NCBI GenBank assembly: GCA_028290125.1
Contig: JAQGKM010000126.1
Location: 1 to 7,345, forward strand
From: Hyphomicrobiales bacterium
Lineage (GTDB): Bacteria > Pseudomonadota > Alphaproteobacteria > Rhizobiales > Beijerinckiaceae
Reading direction: 5' to 3'
Length of the DNA stretch: 7,345 nucleotides
Shown: piece by piece, positions 1-5,803 of the stretch
Numbering within the stretch: position 1 is the stretch's first letter
Layout: every line of letters begins with the position of its first letter
Translations under genes and position numbers: made by a program
Notes under the pieces: generated by a model
Database searches by the model: none
The model's input: only the letters and a program-made list of their open reading frames with translations
What the model was told of the DNA's origin: nothing

Positions 1-501
1 TGGGGCACGGGCGAAGTCGAGCTGATCGAACTCGCCACGAAGGACGAGACCGCCGACAACATCGTCTGCGCCTTCGTGCCAGACGGCGTGCTCGAGCCCG
101 GGAAGCGCTTCACCTTCGGCTACAAAATCCGCTCGATGCACGACGGCCTGTCGCTGCACAAGCTCGGTTACGTGCGCGAGACGTTCAACGCGCCGCCCGC
201 AGGCCTTGGCGGCAACGAGCAGGTGCTCGCCGACGCGCGCCGCCTGATCGTGGATTTCACCGGCGGCGAGCTATCCTACTATCTGAAGCATCCGGAGCTG
301 GTGCGCATCGTCGCCAATGCGCAGCGCGCGCAGGTCGTGCGCTCCTTTCTCGTGCCGAACCCAAAGATCGGCGGCTTCCGCGCAATGATCGACGTGAAGT
401 TCGAGCACGAGACCGTCGGCACCGTGCAGTGTCTGCTGCAGGCCGAAGGCAAGCAGATCACCGAGAACTGGCAGTATGCATGGCGGATTTATAATTTGTG
501 A
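1..501 (+). CDS. opgG: Glucan biosynthesis protein, OpgG/OpgD (MdoG) family, C-terminal part
   Basis: This is the last 166 residues of an open frame that enters from the left edge and stops at TGA 499-501. Family members are periplasmic proteins needed to make or modify osmoregulated periplasmic glucans, working with the membrane glucosyltransferase OpgH. Recognition rests on the C-terminal beta-sandwich pattern recalled from E. coli OpgG: an opening GEVELIELATKDETADNIV (family form: a VELVEIPT stretch, then DNIVA), a lone VDFTGGEL strand, and a closing ITENWQYAW where the family has SETWSYQ. The N-terminal catalytic-like beta-sandwich and the expected signal peptide lie outside the window. 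OpgG and OpgD cannot be told apart from this end alone. No OpgH follows; the next gene is on the opposite strand, so any opgH must be upstream or elsewhere. The reading frame looks intact. Confidence 0.88.
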   Translation, partial: WGTGEVELIELATKDETADNIVCAFVPDGVLEPGKRFTFGYKIRSMHDGLSLHKLGYVRETFNAPPAGLGGNEQVLADARRLIVDFTGGELSYYLKHPELVRIVANAQRAQVVRSFLVPNPKIGGFRAMIDVKFEHETVGTVQCLLQAEGKQITENWQYAWRIYNL

Positions 502-509
502 GGTTGTTC

Positions 510-562
510 CCTTCTCCCGCGCTGGCGGGAGAAGGTGGCGCGCGAAGCGCGACGGATGAGGG
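510..562 (+). repeat. Palindromic repeat, left copy (two hairpins)
   Basis: This copy begins 8 bp after the stop of the glucan gene. It contains a perfect 11-bp stem (510-520 with 525-535) around a GCTG loop. A short linker TGGC follows, then a 4-bp GC stem (540-543 with 547-550) around GAA, then the tail GACGGATGAGGG. A second copy in opposite orientation lies at 608-659. I recall similar palindromes with a TGAGGG end as abundant intergenic repeats in Rhizobiales genomes. The strong stem may end or protect transcripts of the convergent genes, but there is no T-run, so it is not a textbook terminator. Confidence 0.8.
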
Positions 563-607
563 CGTTTCAGGCAACGCCAATTCTGCATCGTTGAAGCAGC
601 GGCGCCG

Positions 608-659
608 CCCTCACCCGTCATGCTTCGCATGCCACCCTCTCCCGCGCAGCGGGAGAGGG
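608..659 (-). repeat. Palindromic repeat, right copy, inverted relative to the left copy
   Basis: Read on the minus strand this matches the left copy from end to end: an 11-bp perfect stem (635-645 with 649-659, loop GCA), a TGGC linker, a 4-bp stem (620-623 with 627-630) around the same 3-base loop, and a TGAGGG end. It differs from the left copy mainly at paired positions, where both partners have changed together. The copies face each other across a 45-bp spacer (563-607) in which I see nothing further. The element ends 15 bp before the stop codon of the DUF4340 gene, so the whole unit fills the gap between two convergent genes. Confidence 0.8.
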
Positions 660-674
660 TTTGGCCCCCCGCCC

Positions 675-1697
675 TCAGCTTTTCGGCTTCGGTTCCGCCG
701 TCACGTCCATCAAGCCCCACTTCAGCATGTCGATCTCATGCTGCGCGAGCTTGAATTCGAAACCCTCGACCTTCTTGCGCAGCTCGTCGGCTTCCGTCTT
801 GCCGGCGTCGTCCGTCGCATCGACCGCGAAGCGCACCCAGCCTTCGGCGACGTCGCCGATGCTCGTGTAGGTGACGCGGTAGCCGTTGCGTGAGGTCACG
901 ACCATGCGGCGGGCGTCCGGCGACGGCTCGCCCTTTGGCTTGCGTACGTCCTGGAAGGAGATCGGGTCGACCATGAACGACAGGCGCATGACCTTGCCGC
1001 CGTCGGTCTCGCGGCCTTCCGGCGCATTGGCGATCTTCAGGTCGTCGCCCTTGTTTTCCGACACCGCAATGATCTCGTCGAGGCCGCCGCCGCTGATGCG
1101 CAGGCCCGCCAGCGCGTCGCGACCGATGTTGACGAAGTTGATCTCGAACCACGCCGCCTGCGGCACCGGCACGCGCACTTCGCCGCGCACGAGCCACGTC
1201 TGCTTCTGGTCGCCGAGCCGGATGTAGGAGCCGCCCGCCGCGCCGCCGACGGTGGTGTCGCGGTTGCCGGCCGTGACATTGGCCATCACCTCGTTCTTCG
1301 CGTCACGGAAGATCACCTGGCGCCCGATGGAGTCCGGCGCCGCGCCGGGATCGGCGAGACCGAGGTCCGCGAAACGCGCCGGATCGGCGGTCTTCGTTTC
1401 CTCGTAGGACAGGAGCGCGGCGCCCGACACGACGTCGCGGAAGGCGTCGGCCTTCGCCGGATAGCCGGAGTCCTTTTCGTAGAACCCGTCGGCGCGTTTC
1501 TCGATCGTGTAGTTGCGCTCGGCGTCGCGGATCGAGAGGCTCGCGACATCGTTGGCGCGCTGCACGAGTTCGGGGAACACGCGCTGGCCGCGCTTGTCGG
1601 AGGCGAAACCCTGCGCGCCGGTGCGCAAGGTGACGCCCACGGCGACGAGCGAGACGGCGGTGAGAAGTCCGAGAATGCCGAGCTGTCTGACGTTCAT
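675..1697 (-). CDS. DUF4340 domain-containing membrane-anchored protein
   Basis: The product has 340 residues: one N-terminal membrane anchor (about residues 6-25, GILGLLTAVSLVAVGVTL), then a soluble domain expected on the outer face of the inner membrane. The domain shows the DUF4340 pattern: an early LSIRDAERNYTIEKRADGFY stretch, an LGLADPG turn near 112-118, and YIRLGDQKQTWLV at 158-170, followed by repeated blocks of the same kind. DUF4340 proteins usually sit beside GldG-type ABC auxiliary proteins; the biochemical role is not known. It is the last gene of the operon. The ATG at 1695-1697 is supported by GGAG at 1707-1710, 9 bases upstream, which partly overlaps the TGA of the preceding gene; the gap is 13 bp, so the two are probably translationally linked. 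There is no sign of truncation. The family call is from pattern recall, not a search. Confidence 0.87.
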   Translation of the reverse strand: MNVRQLGILGLLTAVSLVAVGVTLRTGAQGFASDKRGQRVFPELVQRANDVASLSIRDAERNYTIEKRADGFYEKDSGYPAKADAFRDVVSGAALLSYEETKTADPARFADLGLADPGAAPDSIGRQVIFRDAKNEVMANVTAGNRDTTVGGAAGGSYIRLGDQKQTWLVRGEVRVPVPQAAWFEINFVNIGRDALAGLRISGGGLDEIIAVSENKGDDLKIANAPEGRETDGGKVMRLSFMVDPISFQDVRKPKGEPSPDARRMVVTSRNGYRVTYTSIGDVAEGWVRFAVDATDDAGKTEADELRKKVEGFEFKLAQHEIDMLKWGLMDVTAEPKPKS

Positions 1698-1710
1698 GTG
1701 CGGCGTCTCC

Positions 1711-3567
1711 TCACGCGTCTTTTTTCGGAAGGTCGCGCTTGCGGCGCCGGAAGGCGAGACCCAGCGCGACGATGCCGACGAACAGCGGCACGCCCGCGAC
1801 GTTGATCGCGATGATCGTGTTCTTCAGGCGATCAACGTCGCGGCGCAGCGCAAATTGCGTGGCGCGCAATTCCTCGCGGGTCGCGAGAACTTCCGTCTTG
1901 AACTTCTCGATCGTCTGGACCTGCTGCGGGGTCAGCACTTCCGTGCCCTTCTGGCCGCCGCGGCCGAGCTCCTGCAGCTTCTGCTCGGCGTCTTTCAGCT
2001 TCTCCTGCAGGCCCTGTTCCTTGGCGCGATAGCGCTGGTTGGCCTCCTGCTCGATCTGCTGGATCTTCTCGAACGGACGCCACGACACGCCGCGTCCGCG
2101 CAGGTCAGCGAGGATCGCCCCGCCCGCCATCTGCTCGATGGCGTTGACGACGAAGTCGCCGTTGTTGGCGAAAGCCTGTGCGACTTCGGAGCCCAGCAGG
2201 TTGCGACGCTGCACCCAGTTGCGATCCATCACCACGTCGGCGTCGCCGACAAGGATGACGTTCGCGGGCTTGGCGTTCTTCGCGAGCAGCTCGCCCTTGG
2301 GCGTCACGCCTTCGGGCGCCGTCGGAAACGCGCTGTCCAACGTGCCGGTGAGGCGCGCGGCGATGACCGGCGGATTGGCGCCGGGCTCGATCTTGGTGAG
2401 CAGCATGCGCAGGTCCGCCTGCCGATCCTTCATCTGCTCGACCGGCAGAACGCCGGCCTTCTTCGAGCCGGTGACGAGCGGGCGCAAGGTCACGCCGGGC
2501 TTGCCTGCCTCGAACGAACCGGCGCTCGTGAACACCATGGCGGCGAGCTGCGCCAGAATGGCGTCGTCCTTGCGAAGGCCCTCATCATGCACCGCGATCC
2601 ACGGCAGGTTGCTCATCTGCGCCGGGCGGCCATTGATGACGCGCTCGGTCTGCAGGGCGAAGCCGGGATCGGCGACCGCCATCTTGGGATCGAATTTTAC
2701 GCCCCAGGCGGCAAACAGTTTTGCAAGATCCGACGACGTGTCCGGCGGCGGCGCGCCGCGCGGGCCGACCTGATTTTCCGCATTGGGATCGACGAAGACC
2801 AGCGTCGCGCCGCCACCCATCACCCACTGGTCGATGGAGAACAGTAGCTTGTCCGACAGGCCCTGCGGCTGCACGACCATCAGCACGCGCGTGTCGGCGG
2901 GCAGTTCCGTGGCGTCGCCCGCGACGGGCTTGACGTCGAAGAACTGCTTCATCTGCGTCAGCACCTGCTGCTCGCGCAGGCCCATCTGCGGATTGCCCGC
3001 GAGATTCATGCCATCGATCAGCGCAACCACGGCCTTGCCCTTGCGGTCGAGCTCGGCGACGAGACGCGTCATGTCATATTCGAGAAACGCCTCGCGCTCA
3101 GGGCTGAACGAACCGATGTTCGCCTTGCCGGTGGTCGAGTTCGTCGCCGCGAGACCGAAGAACAACCGGTCGCCGGTAGAGGACTGGATCGGGCTGATGC
3201 CGAAGGCGACCGCCCTGTCCTCTTCTTCCGAATAGGGCTTGGGGTCGATCACCTCGAGGATGATCTTGCCCTTGGACGCCGCCACATAGGAATCCAGCAT
3301 GGCGCGCACGCGCGACGCGAAGGCTGCGATCTGCGGCGCCTCGCGCGTCAGGCCCGACGACATGAAGAAGCGGAAACGGATCGGCTCGGCAAGCGCGCCG
3401 ACCATCGCCTTGGTGCCGTCGCTCAGCGAATAGAGATGCTGCTGCGTGAGATCGATGCGCGCGCCACGAAGAGCGTTCGCCGCGATGATGTTGATAGAGC
3501 CGAAGATCACCGCGCCGAGAATGGCGGCGATGATGACGAGGCGTCCGGTGGTGAATGTCTTGTTCAT
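1711..3567 (-). CDS. GldG-family ABC transporter auxiliary protein
   Basis: The product has 618 residues. A membrane helix (about 10-30) is followed by the typical start of the ABC auxiliary domain: ARIDLTQQHLYSLSDGT at 36-52, a strand with FRFFMSSGL, and VIDPKPYSEEEDRAVAFGI at 106-124. The second part has ALIDGMN (182-188), VVQPQGLSD and LVFVDPNAE, as in GldG. A coiled-coil-prone, Gln/Glu/Lys-rich stretch (about 500-583) leads to a C-terminal helix (about 585-606) and a basic tail with RRRKR, so both ends are in the inner membrane and the large middle is periplasmic. The ABC-2 permease gene precedes it by 7 bp. I chose the ATG at 3565-3567: GAGGG overlapping the previous stop gives it a ribosome site, and the protein begins right before the helix. 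A start at 3609 would add a basic 14-residue tail and overlap the permease gene by 35 bp. Role: partner of the ABC-2 transporter; substrate unknown. Confidence 0.88.
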   Translation of the reverse strand: MNKTFTTGRLVIIAAILGAVIFGSINIIAANALRGARIDLTQQHLYSLSDGTKAMVGALAEPIRFRFFMSSGLTREAPQIAAFASRVRAMLDSYVAASKGKIILEVIDPKPYSEEEDRAVAFGISPIQSSTGDRLFFGLAATNSTTGKANIGSFSPEREAFLEYDMTRLVAELDRKGKAVVALIDGMNLAGNPQMGLREQQVLTQMKQFFDVKPVAGDATELPADTRVLMVVQPQGLSDKLLFSIDQWVMGGGATLVFVDPNAENQVGPRGAPPPDTSSDLAKLFAAWGVKFDPKMAVADPGFALQTERVINGRPAQMSNLPWIAVHDEGLRKDDAILAQLAAMVFTSAGSFEAGKPGVTLRPLVTGSKKAGVLPVEQMKDRQADLRMLLTKIEPGANPPVIAARLTGTLDSAFPTAPEGVTPKGELLAKNAKPANVILVGDADVVMDRNWVQRRNLLGSEVAQAFANNGDFVVNAIEQMAGGAILADLRGRGVSWRPFEKIQQIEQEANQRYRAKEQGLQEKLKDAEQKLQELGRGGQKGTEVLTPQQVQTIEKFKTEVLATREELRATQFALRRDVDRLKNTIIAINVAGVPLFVGIVALGLAFRRRKRDLPKKDA

Positions 3568-3574
3568 GTGACCC

Positions 3575-4309
3575 TCACGCCGCCTTGCGCGCATCGAGGA
3601 TCTGGACATTGAGCCAGAGCGCGAAGCCGATCAGGGAGATAAAGAAGACCAGAGCCGAGGCTTCGAACACGCCGTCGGTGATCCGCTGAAAATGTCCGAT
3701 GAAGGACATGGAGTCGATGGCCTGCACGATGACGTCAGGCGCCCACGGCCGCACGGCCGCGAGCACGAGATCGAACCCCGCCATGACGAAGAGAAAGCCC
3801 ACGATCACCGCGCCGATGAAGGCCAGCACCTGGTTCTTGGTCAAAGCAGAAATGCAGGACGCAATCGCCAGGAAGGCGCCGGCCATAAGCCAGGCGCCGA
3901 TATAGGACGCGAAGATCACGCCATTGTCGGGCGAGCCGAGCACGTTCACGGTGATCCACAGCGGCATGGTGAGCACCAGCGCCAGCCCCGCGAAGGCGAA
4001 GGCGGCGAGCCATTTGCCGAACACGAATTTCCACGGGGACACCGGCAGCGTCATCAAGAGCTCGATGGTGCCGAGGCGACGCTCTTCCGCCCACAGCCGC
4101 ATGCCGATGGCCGGCATCAGCACGAGGAACAGCCACGGCTGCCACGTAAAGAAGGTCGAGAGATCCGCCTGCGCGCGCTCGAAGAAGCTCGAGACGAAGA
4201 ACGTCATGCCGGCCGACACGGCGACGAAGACGGCGAGGAAGACGGCCGCCAGCGGCGTTGCGAAATAGGCCGCGAATTCGCGGCGGAAGATCATCAGCAG
4301 GCTTCTCAT
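3575..4309 (-). CDS. ABC-2 type transporter permease (GldF-like)
   Basis: The 244-residue product has six likely membrane helices, roughly at 17-40, 57-72, 100-124, 131-155, 160-186 and 217-237. The first is preceded by the amphipathic MRSLLMIFRREFAAYFATP, typical of ABC-2 permeases. Between helices 2 and 3 is the conserved cytoplasmic loop EERRLGTIELLMTLPVSP (75-92), the family's contact region with the ATPase. Length and layout match GldF-type permeases, which would work as a homodimer with two ATPase subunits. The ATG at 4307-4309 follows the stop of the ATPase gene by 5 bp; its ribosome site is weak (GGGG near 4320), so translation is probably coupled to the upstream gene. The transported substrate cannot be read from the sequence. 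Intact; no unusual composition. Confidence 0.92.
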   Translation of the reverse strand: MRSLLMIFRREFAAYFATPLAAVFLAVFVAVSAGMTFFVSSFFERAQADLSTFFTWQPWLFLVLMPAIGMRLWAEERRLGTIELLMTLPVSPWKFVFGKWLAAFAFAGLALVLTMPLWITVNVLGSPDNGVIFASYIGAWLMAGAFLAIASCISALTKNQVLAFIGAVIVGFLFVMAGFDLVLAAVRPWAPDVIVQAIDSMSFIGHFQRITDGVFEASALVFFISLIGFALWLNVQILDARKAA

Positions 4310-4314
4310 GGCGG

Positions 4315-5091
4315 TCAGACCCCGGCCTGTTCGAGGGTGATGTGGCGGAAGGCGTCCTCCAGAGGAGTCGTCTTCACGAGCTGCGGCACGCTGGGATCGC
4401 GCGGCGGCGCACAGGCGAGCAGTTCCGCCGGCGTCGTGTCGGCGAGCTTGCGGCCGCGCGCGATGACGATGGCGCGCGTGCAGATCGCCTCGACTTCTTC
4501 CAGGATGTGGGTGGAGACGATGATCGCCTTCGAGGGCGCCAGCGCGCGGATCAGCGCGCGCATTTCATGCTTCTGGTTGGGGTCGAGGCCGTCAGTCGGC
4601 TCGTCGAGGATCAGCACGTCAGGATCATGGACCAGCGCCTGCGCGATGCCGACGCGGCGCTTGTAGCCCTTGGACAGGGCCTCGATGCGGCGGTTCCAGA
4701 CATCCGCGAGGTCGATGCTCTCGACCAGTTCGGCCAGCCGCCGGCTGGTCTCGCGCGGCGTGAGGCCGCGCATGCCCGCCACGAAGCCGAGAAAGTCCGC
4801 GACGGTCATGTCGGGATAGGCCGGCGCGCCCTCGGGCAGATAGCCGAGGTGGCGGCGGGCGGCGATCGGATCGCGACGGCTGTCGTGCCCGGCGACGAAG
4901 GCGTCGCCCGAGGTCGGCTCCAGAAATCCTGCGATGATCTTCATCGTGGTCGACTTGCCGGCGCCGTTCGGCCCCAGGAAACCGATCACCTCGCCCCGGT
5001 CGACCCGGAAACTGACCCCATCGACAGCCGTTACCGGCCCGAATTTCTTGATCAACGCCCGTGTTTCGACGAGCGCCTGAGCATTCGGCAT
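4315..5091 (-). CDS. ABC transporter ATP-binding protein (ABC-2 type, GldA-like)
   Basis: This 258-residue ATPase is complete. Walker A is GPNGAGKST at 40-48. The Q-loop region reads GYLPEGAPAYPDMTV (83-97) with Glu where many ABC proteins have Gln, a change I recall as common in this GldA/CcmA-like branch. The signature is LSKGYKRR (139-146), Walker B is VLILDEP (159-165), the D-loop is GLDP (168-171), and the switch histidine is H195 in STHILEE. It should power the permease encoded just downstream. The ATG at 5089-5091 is supported by a strong GGAGGGAG sequence at 5099-5106. It is the first gene of the operon; a 185-bp leader separates it from the HU/IHF-like gene, enough for its own promoter. 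It resembles exporters of the GldA type; no feature identifies the cargo. Confidence 0.95.
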   Translation of the reverse strand: MPNAQALVETRALIKKFGPVTAVDGVSFRVDRGEVIGFLGPNGAGKSTTMKIIAGFLEPTSGDAFVAGHDSRRDPIAARRHLGYLPEGAPAYPDMTVADFLGFVAGMRGLTPRETSRRLAELVESIDLADVWNRRIEALSKGYKRRVGIAQALVHDPDVLILDEPTDGLDPNQKHEMRALIRALAPSKAIIVSTHILEEVEAICTRAIVIARGRKLADTTPAELLACAPPRDPSVPQLVKTTPLEDAFRHITLEQAGV

Positions 5092-5137
5092 GCCGTTCTC
5101 CCTCCGCGGACCCCGTTGAACCGGGTTTTGTCCAGCT

Positions 5138-5163
5138 CCTGAAGCGTCGCAGAGCGCCTCAGG
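5138..5163 (-). promoter_or_regulatory. Hairpin in the leader of the ABC operon
   Basis: On the minus strand CCTGAGGCG pairs with CGCTTCAGG around an 8-base loop: a 9-bp stem with one G-U pair, ending 46 bases before the ATG of the ATPase gene. On the plus strand the same dyad has an A-C mismatch, so it folds better in the operon's own transcript. There is no T-run after it, which argues against an intrinsic terminator. It could protect the 5' end of the message or be chance in GC-rich DNA. Confidence 0.35.
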
Positions 5164-5169
5164 CGGCCA

Positions 5170-5199
5170 TGACTTACGGAGTATTCACGGCATTTCAAG
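5170..5199 (-). promoter_or_regulatory. Candidate promoter of the ABC operon (weak)
   Basis: The minus strand reads CTTGAAA at 5199-5193, matching the -35 element of heat-shock sigma-32 promoters exactly and the housekeeping TTGACA at five of six bases. The downstream element is poor: CCGTAAGT, 13 bases further on, for sigma-32, or TAAGTC, 16 bases further on, for the housekeeping factor. It lies about 100 bases before the ATPase start, in a sensible place, and would put the leader hairpin near the 5' end of the message. Confidence 0.25.
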
Positions 5200-5208
5200 G
5201 CCTCGTTG

Positions 5209-5227
5209 CCGGATCGGGAGGATCCGG
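5209..5227 (-). other. Perfect 7-bp inverted repeat after the HU/IHF-like gene
   Basis: CCGGATC and GATCCGG form a perfect stem around a 5-base loop, about 50 bp beyond the stop of the HU/IHF-like gene. On the minus strand the T-run (TTTTT near 5231-5235) comes before the stem, not after it, so it does not look like a normal rho-independent terminator for that gene. It may still be a transcript end or a rho-related structure. Confidence 0.3.
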
Positions 5228-5276
5228 GCGAAAAATCGAGCGTCGGGATGCCTTCAAACCGATCCAGACAGGCCGA

Positions 5277-5633
5277 TCATGTCCTGCCGGTCTTCCGTGC
5301 GCGAGCGTCGACCTCGACGGCGGGAGCCGGGCTGGCTTTGGCGAGCTGCTGCAGAAGTCCGATCGCGGGCTTGAAGACCAGCGCCTTGCGCGCCCCGATC
5401 ATCACCTCGAGCCCGGCCCGCACGTTGCGGGCGCGCCGCGCCGCGCGTTGAACCACGAGGAACTTGCCGAAACCCGACAGCAGCACGGGTTCGCCCCGCA
5501 GGATGATTTCGGAGATCATTCCAAGGACCTGGCCGACCATCTCGCCAGCGTCGGACCGCGGCAGGCCGCTGGCGCGGCAAACCGCCTCGGCCAATTCGGC
5601 ACGCGTGATTGTCCTGTCTTTTCGAGAAGCCAT
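5277..5633 (-). CDS. HU/IHF-family DNA-binding protein (divergent)
   Basis: This 118-residue protein belongs to the DNA-bending HU/IHF family. The N-terminal helices read TITRAELAEAVCRASGLPRS (8-27), close to IHF-alpha, followed by GEPVLLSGFGKFLV (47-60), the family's core strand turn. The DNA-contacting arm (61-83) departs from the family: the usual GRNP motif reads ARNV (68-71), so the proline that wedges between base pairs is a valine, and the usual TGE/TGK turn is AGL. The C-terminal core returns to type with LVFKPAIGLLQQL (85-97), and an Ala/Pro/Arg-rich tail of about 18 residues follows. The ATG at 5631-5633 places the first helix correctly; a start at 5747 would add 38 residues atypical of the family. 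Its ribosome site is weak (GGGG about 8 bases upstream). It is probably a nucleoid-associated or regulatory paralogue, not the main IHF subunit. Confidence 0.87.
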   Translation of the reverse strand: MASRKDRTITRAELAEAVCRASGLPRSDAGEMVGQVLGMISEIILRGEPVLLSGFGKFLVVQRAARRARNVRAGLEVMIGARKALVFKPAIGLLQQLAKASPAPAVEVDARARKTGRT

Positions 5634-5726
5634 GCGGTTGCCCCGACTGATCTTAGGGCGTCCTTGTAGAGGGAATAAAATCTGGACAATATCGCGTGCA
5701 CGCAAAGTCAGCGCAGGAACGAAGAT

Positions 5727-5760
5727 TTGACGCGGGTTCTCCCTCAATTTGGGTTATAAG
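5727..5760 (+). promoter_or_regulatory. Candidate promoter of the lipoprotein hydrolase
   Basis: TATAAG at 5755-5760 is a good -10 element and would start transcription near 5767, giving a leader of about 37 bases that includes the ribosome site. TTGACG at 5727-5732 matches the -35 consensus well, but the spacing of 22 bases is too long for a standard sigma-70 promoter. Either the true -35 is weaker and closer, or an activator compensates. Confidence 0.35.
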
Positions 5761-5792
5761 CCGCCGTCATTGTGTCTCGTCTGGTTACATTT

Positions 5793-5796
5793 GGAG
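5793..5796 (+). promoter_or_regulatory. Ribosome binding site deciding the hydrolase start
   Basis: GGAG lies 7 bases before the ATG at 5804. It fixes the start there, not at an in-frame ATG at 5696, and this start also places the lipoprotein signal peptide exactly at the N-terminus. Confidence 0.8.
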
Positions 5797-5803
5797 CGCG
5801 ATC

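Larger units (their letters stand above)
5634..5803. promoter_or_regulatory. Divergent intergenic region between the HU/IHF-like gene and the hydrolase
   Basis: These 170 bp separate two divergent starts and must carry both promoters. It is AT-richer than its surroundings around 5661-5692. It holds a perfect 10-bp palindrome, GCGTGCACGC, at 5694-5703, near the middle, which could be an operator or chance. For the minus-strand gene the best candidate is TTGTCC followed 15 bases later by TACAAG (about 5663-5689), which is poor. For the plus-strand gene the best -10 candidate is TATAAG at 5755-5760. Confidence 0.4.

Noticed and set aside
498..893. Open frames through the repeat pair (498-893 plus, 271-720 minus)
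   Set aside because: They consist of translated palindromic repeat joined to antisense of neighbouring genes, with no domain and no convincing ribosome site.
1513..2847. Long plus-strand open frame (444 codons) opposite the GldG-like gene
   Set aside because: It runs antisense across the well-supported DUF4340 and GldG-family genes, has no recognisable domain, and its Arg/Ala/Leu-rich composition is what a GC-rich coding strand gives in the opposite frame.
3565..3609. Upstream start at 3609 for the GldG-family gene
   Set aside because: It would add a basic 14-residue extension and overlap the permease gene by 35 bp; the ATG at 3567 has its own ribosome site and suits the membrane anchor.
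3692..5142. Plus-strand open frames opposite the permease and ATPase (3692-4666 and 4258-5142)
   Set aside because: Both are rich in His, Arg, Asp and Gly with no family pattern, and they lie opposite genes with clear ABC transporter motifs. They are codon-bias shadows.
5209..5227. The 7-bp inverted repeat read as a rho-independent terminator of the HU/IHF-like gene
   Set aside because: The T-run lies before the stem on the transcribed strand, not after it, so the canonical order is missing.
5634..5747. Upstream start at 5747 for the HU/IHF-like gene
   Set aside because: The added 38 residues have no counterpart in the HU/IHF family and would fill most of the divergent promoter region.
5743..5757. 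Possible IHF binding site (TCAA followed by TTA) upstream of the hydrolase
   Set aside because: The two conserved halves are 6 bases apart instead of the 4 required by the IHF consensus.
5696..5803. In-frame upstream ATG at 5696 for the hydrolase
   Set aside because: It would bury the lipoprotein signal peptide 36 residues inside the protein and run through the promoter candidate; GGAG supports the ATG at 5804.
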